A program made the translations under genes and the position numbers. 8,151 nt of DNA from an uncultured Lachnospiraceae bacterium. GTDB taxonomy: Bacteria > Bacillota_A > Clostridia > Lachnospirales > Lachnospiraceae. Position 1 is the stretch's first letter; each line of letters starts with the position of its first letter. The stretch is taken from assembly GCA_902795985.1 (NCBI GenBank), contig CADBNG010000072.1:1-8151 (forward strand). Reading direction: 5' to 3'. Positions 1-6,068 of the stretch are shown piece by piece. Under the pieces are notes generated by a model. It ran no database searches. It was not told where the DNA came from and was given only the letters and a program-made list of their open reading frames with translations.

Positions 1-927
1 GTACGCGCCGCGGATTTTGAAAACCGAAGCGCTTTTCAGCCGGGCGATCATGTCCGGCCAGATGGAATCCTGCCTCGCGGTATCCGCCGCCATGATATCC
101 CCTTCCGCGATCAGGCGCAGGGTCCGGGAATTCAGTCCCATGGATACCAGCAGATTGTAAATACCCATCATAATCGTCCGGGAATTATAAACCAGCACGG
201 CCAGCAGCCCGAGGAACAGCAGGAAAAACTGCCGAAGAGTCATCCGGTGCTGCCAGATCATATAAGCCGCGATAAAAACGGCATAACCGATGACGCAGGC
301 TCTCGATCCGTAAACCACTCCGGCCGCGATACTGCCCCCGCTCAGGAAGAGATACAGAAGCTTTTTCTTTTCGTAAAGGAAAACCGCCATGAACAGGATC
401 GCCGCCATGGCCATCTGGTACCCGAAGTCCATGCTGTAGGCATCCTCGCGGTTGAAGGCAATCGTCCAGATGTTCAGGAACAGCAGGAACCAGGCAATGC
501 ACCTGAAAATATCATAGAGCTTCTTCGCGTCAAACCGGTGCAGCCGGATCACATAATAAGCATAAATCGCCGATCCGATCTGGAAAACCGCTTCCGCGCT
601 GAAACGGCCGTTGTGCGGCGCGTCGTTAAAACGGTCCTGATACTCCGGATGGAAATACAGCGTCGCCGCGAAGAAAACCGCCATCGCCCCGATCAGGACA
701 ATCCCGTCCCAGGAAATGTTCTTCGGACTGCGGAAAGTGTACAGCGCAAACGTGCCGATCAGGATCAGTACGATCGCGTAAACCACCAGGTTAAAGGGCA
801 GATGAAAGGTTTTCGCGAAGTTCAGGAAGGAAAGACGGCAGAAGAAAAAGAACGTCAGAAGGCCCAGAAGCGTGACCTCGTAACGCCGGTTTCCGATCTG
901 AAAAAGAATTCCCTTATCCGTTCCCAC
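1..927 (-). CDS. Wzy-type polysaccharide polymerase, polytopic membrane protein (C-terminus cut by window edge)
   Basis: An open frame of 309 codons with no stop, from GTG at 927 to the window edge. I read it directly from the reverse strand. It is strongly hydrophobic, with about eight or nine likely membrane helices (roughly 18-35, 45-64, 74-92, 113-128, 140-158, 168-185, 190-205, 212-226, 231-248), each flanked by short charged loops. YGSRA (206-210) and NSRTLRLIAEGD (266-277), followed by TARQDSIWPDM (283-293), match the pattern of O-antigen/capsule polymerases (Wzy) in Firmicutes, where SR residues and a loop with 'SxR' near the outer face are common. Wzy joins lipid-linked repeat units outside the membrane. 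A WaaL-like ligase is the main alternative, but the operon of a Gram-positive-type cluster favours a polymerase. It starts inside the epimerase gene, 14 nt before that gene's stop, after GGAGG. Roughly the last quarter is missing. Confidence 0.85.
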   Translation of the reverse strand, partial: MGTDKGILFQIGNRRYEVTLLGLLTFFFFCRLSFLNFAKTFHLPFNLVVYAIVLILIGTFALYTFRSPKNISWDGIVLIGAMAVFFAATLYFHPEYQDRFNDAPHNGRFSAEAVFQIGSAIYAYYVIRLHRFDAKKLYDIFRCIAWFLLFLNIWTIAFNREDAYSMDFGYQMAMAAILFMAVFLYEKKKLLYLFLSGGSIAAGVVYGSRACVIGYAVFIAAYMIWQHRMTLRQFFLLFLGLLAVLVYNSRTIMMGIYNLLVSMGLNSRTLRLIAEGDIMAADTARQDSIWPDMIARLKSASVFKIRGAY

Positions 928-1801
928 CGGTTCTCATCCTCCGAAGGCTTTCCTGAAGGGAAAGCGCCGGTTTAAAGCCAAAATCCCGATAAAACAGCGA
1001 TGCGTCCACGCAGGAGCATCCCCGGTCGGTGCCGGGAAGCACTTCCACTTTCACCGCTTTGTTTTCCTCTGCCAGCACTTCCCTGACAGCATCCGCAATC
1101 TGCAGCAGGGTCACTCCGCCCTCCGGTCCCAGATTATAAACCGGTGCCCAGTTCTTCGGGTCCGTATCCAGCAGGACCGTCAGCGCATGGCAGGCGTCAC
1201 GGACATCCAGAAAACCAAAAACCTGCGGCTGCTCCTTCACCGTAATCTTCCCCGTCTCAGCCGCGGTTTTCAGCAGACGGTTGGTTATCCGCGCGTCAAA
1301 ACCCGGGCCGATCAGGCTGGCCAGACGGATGCTGCAGCAGACGGTGCCGGTTTTCCGCAGAATGCTCTCCCCGAGCAGTTCCATGGAGTATTTTCCCGCC
1401 GCGTAAACGGAACCGATCCATACCGGATCACTCTCCTTTGCCGGAGCAGCGCGTTCCGGATCATACACACTCTGGGAGGAAATATGGATCACCGCTTTTG
1501 CCTCATAATCCGCACAGCTTTCAAAGACCCGCCGGACATAGTCCAGTCCTCCGGCAATCCGTTCTTTCGCGCTGGCTCTTGGATAGGCGGCATGTACGAC
1601 CAGGGCATCCTGAAACAGCTCCGCTTCCTGCCCGGTTCCGACGATCCCGGCATCCGCGAAGGATAAAAAGCCCTCCCGGCGGCCGATCAGCTCCGGGTTT
1701 GCGGTCAGTCCTGTGACCTCAAAGCGTCCGTCCGTTTTCAGTTGTTCCGACAGGTTCCGGCCCAGAAAGCCGGAAGCGCCGGTAATCACCACTTTCTTCA
1801 T
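914..1801 (-). CDS. NAD(P)-dependent nucleotide-sugar epimerase/dehydratase (extended SDR)
   Basis: A 295-residue extended short-chain dehydrogenase. It has the N-terminal Rossmann motif TGASGFLG (7-14, GxxGxxG), VVHAAYP (68-74), the SSQSVY strand (108-113, Ser/Thr of the active site), the catalytic pair Tyr133-x-x-x-Lys137 in VYAAGKY, RLASLIGPG (159-167) and VFGFLDVRD (194-202, the usual substrate-side block). It is slightly shorter than typical UDP-glucose 4-epimerases (about 320-340 residues), which fits smaller reductase or epimerase relatives. It likely oxidises, epimerises or reduces a nucleotide sugar for this glycan; the exact sugar cannot be told. The ATG at 1801 is preceded by a weak site (GAGCAGACGGA). 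The 63-nt gap upstream is the longest in the window and holds an imperfect inverted repeat. The 3' end overlaps the polymerase gene by 14 nt. Confidence 0.88.
   Translation of the reverse strand: MKKVVITGASGFLGRNLSEQLKTDGRFEVTGLTANPELIGRREGFLSFADAGIVGTGQEAELFQDALVVHAAYPRASAKERIAGGLDYVRRVFESCADYEAKAVIHISSQSVYDPERAAPAKESDPVWIGSVYAAGKYSMELLGESILRKTGTVCCSIRLASLIGPGFDARITNRLLKTAAETGKITVKEQPQVFGFLDVRDACHALTVLLDTDPKNWAPVYNLGPEGGVTLLQIADAVREVLAEENKAVKVEVLPGTDRGCSCVDASLFYRDFGFKPALSLQESLRRMRTGGNG
938..942 (-). promoter_or_regulatory. Ribosome binding site for the polymerase gene (GTG at 927)
   Basis: GGAGG inside the end of the epimerase gene lies 10 nt before the GTG at 927. It supports this start, as an in-frame TGA (936-934) lies just three codons upstream of the GTG and no ATG follows for about 80 codons. 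The overlap suggests translational coupling. Confidence 0.65.
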
Positions 1802-1826
1802 GATCCGTCTGCTCTTTTTTACGGGA

Positions 1827-1854
1827 AGCTGCCGCCGGAAAACGCGCCGCAGCT
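1827..1854. repeat. Short imperfect inverted repeat in the intergenic gap
   Basis: AGCTGC (1827-1832) and GCAGCT (1849-1854) can pair as a 6-bp stem around a 16-nt GC-rich loop, and two more pairs are possible after a mismatch. No T-run follows on the minus strand (it continues TCCCGTAAAAAA), so it does not look like an intrinsic terminator. It may be a small hairpin in the mRNA between the two genes, or chance. Confidence 0.25.
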
Positions 1855-1864
1855 CTTTACCTCT

Positions 1865-3169
1865 TTATTTTTCCAGTACTGTCCCGATGAAATCGCTCTC
1901 ATCCACGCCCGCCAGATTCATCAGCTCTCCGGTATCGGAGATCACGCGGATCGTCTCCTGGATCTGAAACATTTCCCGCTTCATGATTTCGATCGTCTCC
2001 GCTTTTCCGAGGATCCGGACGGTAATCTGTGCCAGAAGGCCTTTCATATCCTGGCGGATTTCGTCGCCTTCGGGATGGGCCACGACCACGTCCAGGACGC
2101 CGGGGATCTTACGGGTTTCCTCAATTCCCTCGATCTTCGCGATCCGGCCCGGACGGCACAGGATCGAGACGTTGTAGGAATATTTTCCGCCCAGATACGG
2201 ATCCGCCTTTTTATCCAGGTCCGGCACGCCCATTTCCCCGGTAAGGGCAAAACGGATGAGCATGTCGATCGGGTCAAAACCGCTCATTTCCTTGATATTG
2301 ATGTATTCCAGGCTGCCGGTCAGACGGTAGCCGATGTCGTAGACCCACATTTCGCCGTCCACGATCTTGCTCTGCATGAACATCATGCCGTTGCGGATCC
2401 CGAGGGACGCAAACAGCTTCTCCCACTTCGGAACGGCTTCCTTCATGAACCGCGGAAGCACAGAAGCCGGATAGGTATAGCCCGCCGGAAGCGGAATCAC
2501 ACCGTCCTGATTGTGCTTTACATGGCGGTTGCCCAGAAGGGTAACGTAATACTTCCCGTTATCAAACAGCCAGAACACCGTCGCTTCGGGATTGTCCACA
2601 TACCGCTCCACCAGGATGTCCTTCGTTTTTGAGAACTCCCCGGCGTTCAAAAGAGCCTGCTTCAGCTCCTCCGGATTATGGCAGATGGAAACGCCCTTCG
2701 CGCCGGACCCGTCGCTGGGTTTGACCAGAAGGGGATATTCCGCATCGGCAGCCGTCCGCTCCAGGTCGTTCGGGTCCACCCGGTATTCCGGAATGACCGG
2801 AAGGCCGTATTCCTGCATCAGCTTTTTATAGCGGTGCTTGTCGATAAAGATCTCGAACTGTTCTTTCGTCCCGTAGGCCGGAATGCCCGCCTTTTCGCAC
2901 ATTTCGCCGTAATACGGAAGAACGGAATCCGTGAAGCCGGTAAAGACGCCGTCGAATTTCTTCTCCCGGATCAGTGATACCATGGCGTCGATATCGCTGG
3001 TACTGACGTAGTAAGCCTCATCCGCCGCCTGCTTGGCCGGACTTTTTTCCAGAGGATACCAGTCGGTCACCGCCGTTATAATGCCCAGCTCCCTTGCGTG
3101 CTGAATGATCTGGCAGCTGATGCGCGAGCCGCCCAGAAGCAGCAGCCGCTTTCCTTTTAATGAATCCAC
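1865..3169 (-). CDS. ATP-grasp ligase with carbamoyl-phosphate-synthase/PurK-like layout
   Basis: A 434-residue ATP-grasp protein unrelated in detail to the one two genes upstream. Residues 1-105 form the Rossmann-like pre-ATP-grasp domain (RLLLLGGSRISC at 8-19, VTDWYP at 34-39, GVFTGFTDSVLPYY at 74-87). Next come LLVKPSDGSGAKGV (147-160; Lys150 and the Gly-rich ATP loop), ILVERYV (185-191; Glu188), PLPAGYTYP (226-234) and VYDIGYRLTG (276-285), where Asp278 and Arg282 sit at the usual metal and phosphate ligand positions. A C-terminal part (330-434) follows. It should activate a carboxylate as acyl-phosphate and join it to an amine, in the cytosol. Relatives occur in many Clostridia surface-glycan clusters without a proven substrate. 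The start is GTG at 3169; an in-frame TAA lies 18 codons upstream and no ATG lies between. The GTG has only a weak purine-rich stretch (GAAGAAAAG) before it. The gap from the previous gene is 55 nt. Confidence 0.87.
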   Translation of the reverse strand: MDSLKGKRLLLLGGSRISCQIIQHARELGIITAVTDWYPLEKSPAKQAADEAYYVSTSDIDAMVSLIREKKFDGVFTGFTDSVLPYYGEMCEKAGIPAYGTKEQFEIFIDKHRYKKLMQEYGLPVIPEYRVDPNDLERTAADAEYPLLVKPSDGSGAKGVSICHNPEELKQALLNAGEFSKTKDILVERYVDNPEATVFWLFDNGKYYVTLLGNRHVKHNQDGVIPLPAGYTYPASVLPRFMKEAVPKWEKLFASLGIRNGMMFMQSKIVDGEMWVYDIGYRLTGSLEYINIKEMSGFDPIDMLIRFALTGEMGVPDLDKKADPYLGGKYSYNVSILCRPGRIAKIEGIEETRKIPGVLDVVVAHPEGDEIRQDMKGLLAQITVRILGKAETIEIMKREMFQIQETIRVISDTGELMNLAGVDESDFIGTVLEK

Positions 3170-3224
3170 CTTTTCTTCGCCGCCGGGGTTTACGCATCCC
3201 CTTCGGCCTCTCCTTTACTGTATT

Positions 3225-4958
3225 TCAGGCTTCGGCTTTCGCCCATTCATGAATGCGGTCGCAGATTTCCCGCATATCTCCTTCGGAATAACGCTGATCG
3301 CAGATCAGCGACAGCTCATTGGCACGGACGCCGGCTTCGGCCCCCATGACCTCCGGCCAGTGCACCGGACAGTAGATGCCCCGGCCGATCAGATAACGGC
3401 GCAGGGACTCTCTTTTTTCATGTTCCAGAAAAACCGGATAGAACAGGGGCGTGTCCCGGCGGGAATCAAAGGGCAGAACCCCGAAGCCGGCCGGTTCCAG
3501 ATCCGCCAGGCCGTCCCGCAGGATTTCCGCGTTCTCGCGGCGGCGTTTACGCACCGCCTCCACATCCGTTCCGGCAAGGATTCCGGCAGAATAACCATCC
3601 AGCTTCAGCATCCGGTCCACATGGATCAGATCGTTGTCGCATTTGGCAAGAACCGCCAGGAACCGTTCCTTATCTTCATGCTTTCCGCAAAGATAATCGT
3701 ATTTGTCCTTCATGCCCCCGATCCGCTCCCCGACGGCGGCATCGCCGTCCAGATCCGGATGGTCGGCAAAGGAACCTTCCCGTTTTCCGGCCCATCCGCC
3801 GGTGGGAACCTCCAGCCATTTGCGGAGGCTGGCCACCAGATAATCGCTCTCCGGCGCGGCCGCGCGCTCCGACAGCAGGGAATGGGTGATATCCTCGATA
3901 ACGACCGCTCCCGCTTCCTTCAGCTGACGGATCTTTTCGCCGGTTCGGCCGGTATCCAGTCCGAAATAATTCATGATCAGCACTGCGTCGCCGCTTTTCA
4001 GTTCCGGAATATCCCAGAAAAACGCCCCGTCCTTCCGGCCCACGTCATAGAAGCCGTAGGGAATCTCATGATCCAGAAACGGCTGCAGCATGGAAACGCA
4101 GGAATAGGAGGGAATCCAGGCTTTCCCCACGCTCCGCTCCTTCAAAAGATCCCGAAGAACCACGTCGATGGCAGCTCTCCCGGAGAAAGTAAACGCCTGG
4201 TCCGAAACCTTTGGAAGCCAGCTTAAGGAAAGTTCTCCCGAAAAACGTTCCGGCTCCCGGTCCAGCCAGAAATAGCTGCCGATTTCCGGCCAGGTCATCT
4301 GCGGTGTTTTCCCGTTAATCGTCTTTTCCTCCTTTATGATGGTATACGGCCCCAGATCCCGGACCTTTGTCGTGCCCCGGACGCCTACGTCCGAACCTTT
4401 TGCGACGCGGCTGACCGTCTTTAACAGAATTTTCAGGTCCATGACGAAGGAAACATGATCCACATATTCCAGATCGTACGCGAACCGTTCCTCCCACGGC
4501 AGATTATTCCGGCCGTTAACCTGGGCAAGGCCGGTCAGGCCGGGACGCACGTCATGGCGGCGCCGCGCTTCTTCGGAATAATGAGGAAGATAATAGATTG
4601 AAAGAGGCCGGGGACCGACAAAGCTCATATCACCCCGGAAAATATTGATCAGCTCCGGCAGTTCGTCGATGCTGGTCTTGCGCAGGAACTTTCCGAAAGG
4701 AATCAGCCGTTTCGAATCCGGCAGGAGTTTTCCGTCCGGGCCGGTTTCGTTGGTCATGCTCCGGAATTTGATGAGCGAAAAGATCTTTTCATCCTTTCCC
4801 GGCCGCGCCTGGCGGAAAAACACCGGGCTGCCCAGCTTTACGCGCACGAGGATGGCCGTTGCCAGCAGGAACGGACTCGCGGCGACAATAAGAAGCGCTG
4901 CGGCAAGGATGTCCAGCAGACGTTTGATCGCTGTTTCGTAAATTCCCCTCTTTTTCAT
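3225..4958 (-). CDS. Fusion: monotopic polyprenyl-phosphate sugar-1-phosphate transferase + DegT-like PLP domain
   Basis: A 577-residue two-domain protein. Residues 1-205 are a bacterial sugar transferase (EpsL/PglC/WcaJ catalytic core) that moves a sugar-1-phosphate from UDP-sugar to undecaprenyl phosphate at the inner membrane face. It shows a re-entrant hydrophobic helix (about 10-40, with Ser28-Pro29 at the kink), KFRSM (64-68), the catalytic Asp98-Glu99 in SIDELPELIN, GPRP (115-118) and RHDVRPGLTG (134-143). A linker (205-225) leads to a PLP fold: SGRAAID (259-265), PSYSC (283-287), NYFGLD (330-335), VIEDITHS (353-360; Asp356 for PLP), ASLRKW (376-381; Lys380 as Schiff-base lysine), VPTGGW (384-389) and YCPVHWP (529-535). 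That half resembles DegT-like aminotransferases of O-antigen clusters, whose substrate is unknown. I chose the ATG at 4958, 14 nt after the previous stop. The ATG at 5003 would overlap that gene and add an untypical leader. The domain junction carries a Shine-Dalgarno (separate entry). Confidence 0.9.
   Translation of the reverse strand: MKKRGIYETAIKRLLDILAAALLIVAASPFLLATAILVRVKLGSPVFFRQARPGKDEKIFSLIKFRSMTNETGPDGKLLPDSKRLIPFGKFLRKTSIDELPELINIFRGDMSFVGPRPLSIYYLPHYSEEARRRHDVRPGLTGLAQVNGRNNLPWEERFAYDLEYVDHVSFVMDLKILLKTVSRVAKGSDVGVRGTTKVRDLGPYTIIKEEKTINGKTPQMTWPEIGSYFWLDREPERFSGELSLSWLPKVSDQAFTFSGRAAIDVVLRDLLKERSVGKAWIPSYSCVSMLQPFLDHEIPYGFYDVGRKDGAFFWDIPELKSGDAVLIMNYFGLDTGRTGEKIRQLKEAGAVVIEDITHSLLSERAAAPESDYLVASLRKWLEVPTGGWAGKREGSFADHPDLDGDAAVGERIGGMKDKYDYLCGKHEDKERFLAVLAKCDNDLIHVDRMLKLDGYSAGILAGTDVEAVRKRRRENAEILRDGLADLEPAGFGVLPFDSRRDTPLFYPVFLEHEKRESLRRYLIGRGIYCPVHWPEVMGAEAGVRANELSLICDQRYSEGDMREICDRIHEWAKAEA
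4317..4335 (-). promoter_or_regulatory. Internal Shine-Dalgarno and in-frame ATT at the domain junction of the fusion gene
   Basis: On the minus strand AAAGGAGG (4335-4328) is followed by 8 nt and then the in-frame codon ATT (4319-4317), which begins INGKTPQ, just ahead of the PLP domain. This is close to an ideal ribosome binding site with ideal spacing, but the codon is ATT where ATG would be expected. In another frame the site begins with a stop, TAAAGGAGG, the usual layout of a gene end followed by the next gene's binding site. It may be a relic of two separate genes, or a real weak internal start. The match is seen directly; function is inferred. The same bases encode IKEEK, which is not unusual in itself. 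Confidence 0.45.
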
Positions 4959-4972
4959 ACTCCCCGTTTCCG

Positions 4973-6064
4973 TTACATTTCCTGCAGATCCGTGAAAAAC
5001 CATTTCCCGTTTTCGGTCTCCAGGATCGAGCCGTCCACCTGCAGCGTGTCCAGAGACGTCAGCGAATTGATTTCCAGGATCTTCGGCATATTGTAATCCG
5101 TTATGACAAAATCAAACCCCAGATATTTTGTCTGCGGCAGGAGCTTTTCCGCCGCTTTTACGGCCTTCTGCAGTTCCTCCCAGCAGGGAATCCTTCCTTC
5201 GATGATCTCCCCGTTGTCCGGATGGTTCCGGACCGGAACGGACTTCAGTGTTCCTCCGGAGCGGTCCAGCAGATAGCCGCCGCTGAAATATCCGTCCTCA
5301 TCCAGGTAACACAGCACGCCGCCGCAGTTGAAGTTTTCCACTTCACCCGACTGTCTGCTGCCAAAACGGATGTACCCGCGGATCATCCGCCACTCTCCGT
5401 TTTTCTGTCCCACCAGGATGCGCATCGTATTGGCGGTGTCCGGCCAGATGCGGGCCAGATCCGGGTGCGGCTGCACATATTCCGAGATGATATAGTTGCG
5501 CAGGCCCGAGACGAACGCCGGGAAATCCGCCGGATCGGTTTCCTTTCCGTTCAGGAAGATCTTCCCGTCCCGGGCTTCCGCCTTGTAAAAGCCTTTTCCG
5601 ATGGAGCCGGTGGCCAGCTTGACTGCCAGTTTTTTCTTCTCCAGCAGCAGGCGGTAAAGGTCTTCCGCCGTATAAAGGCGGTCCTCCGCCTCGATGTCCA
5701 TCATCGGACGGATAATACCGGCTTCGTCGATCATATAGTAATAGTCCGGGACATACTTCGCGCATTCCGTTCCGTTGAAGACGTATTTGATCACCGTCTT
5801 ATCATCCACGAGCTTGGAATAATACCCGTTGATCGGATGATACCGGCAGTACTGTTTGGAGGACAGGTACCTTTTGTAATTCTCCTTATTCAGACCCAGG
5901 ATCGCCCAGTCGGAGGTGGTAAATCCCTTCCGGTGGACGGACCAGATCTTAAAGGGATTCATCTTCACCGGCCGTTTGATATAATCCGCCAGCAGCGTCT
6001 CGTAGATCCGGTATTTTCTCAGGCGGTACATTTCCCGTGAACGGATGATTTTGATAATGCCCAT
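4973..6064 (-). CDS. Sugar-transfer associated ATP-grasp protein
   Basis: A 363-residue protein that fits the 'sugar-transfer associated ATP-grasp' family, which is known from polysaccharide clusters but has no settled reaction. ATP-grasp enzymes couple ATP hydrolysis, through an acyl-phosphate, to joining a carboxylate to an amine or thiol. Visible parts are a basic N-terminal region (1-50), AVKLATGSIGKGF (147-159; Lys149 and the Gly-rich loop for ATP), ISEYVQPHP (193-201; adenine/ribose side, Glu195), TMRILV (213-218), FNCGGV (245-250), LGFDFVIT (315-322; Asp318) and KILEINSL (328-335; Glu331 and Asn333 as likely Mg ligands). All core ATP-grasp positions seem present, so it should be active. 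The next gene is a sugar-phosphate transferase, as expected for the family. Reading upstream of the ATG gives low-complexity shadow sequence, so that extension is rejected. The acceptor sugar and the acid joined are unknown. Confidence 0.88.
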   Translation of the reverse strand: MGIIKIIRSREMYRLRKYRIYETLLADYIKRPVKMNPFKIWSVHRKGFTTSDWAILGLNKENYKRYLSSKQYCRYHPINGYYSKLVDDKTVIKYVFNGTECAKYVPDYYYMIDEAGIIRPMMDIEAEDRLYTAEDLYRLLLEKKKLAVKLATGSIGKGFYKAEARDGKIFLNGKETDPADFPAFVSGLRNYIISEYVQPHPDLARIWPDTANTMRILVGQKNGEWRMIRGYIRFGSRQSGEVENFNCGGVLCYLDEDGYFSGGYLLDRSGGTLKSVPVRNHPDNGEIIEGRIPCWEELQKAVKAAEKLLPQTKYLGFDFVITDYNMPKILEINSLTSLDTLQVDGSILETENGKWFFTDLQEM

Positions 6065-6068
6065 TGTT

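Noticed and set aside
247..975. A 242-codon plus-strand open frame and a 105-codon minus frame (185-502) in the left end
   Set aside because: Both are shadows of the truncated polymerase frame, which has membrane helices and SR motifs. The plus-strand product is a run of charged residues with no recognisable domain.
3105..4226. A 373-codon plus-strand open frame opposite the fusion gene
   Set aside because: It lies antisense to a gene with clear catalytic motifs, and its own translation has no family marks. GC-rich third positions easily create such long antisense frames.
4315..4497. 60-codon minus-strand frame ending at the fusion junction
   Set aside because: It is an alternate frame of the sugar-transferase C-terminal part with Gly/Arg-rich translation and no domain. 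It only shows that stops in other frames lie close to the junction.
4959..5003. Earlier ATG at 5003 for the fusion gene
   Set aside because: It would overlap the previous gene by 31 nt and add 15 residues before MKKRGIYETAIKRLLD, which itself looks like a normal sugar-transferase start. The GGGGAG before 4958 is very close to the ATG, so this choice is likely but not certain.
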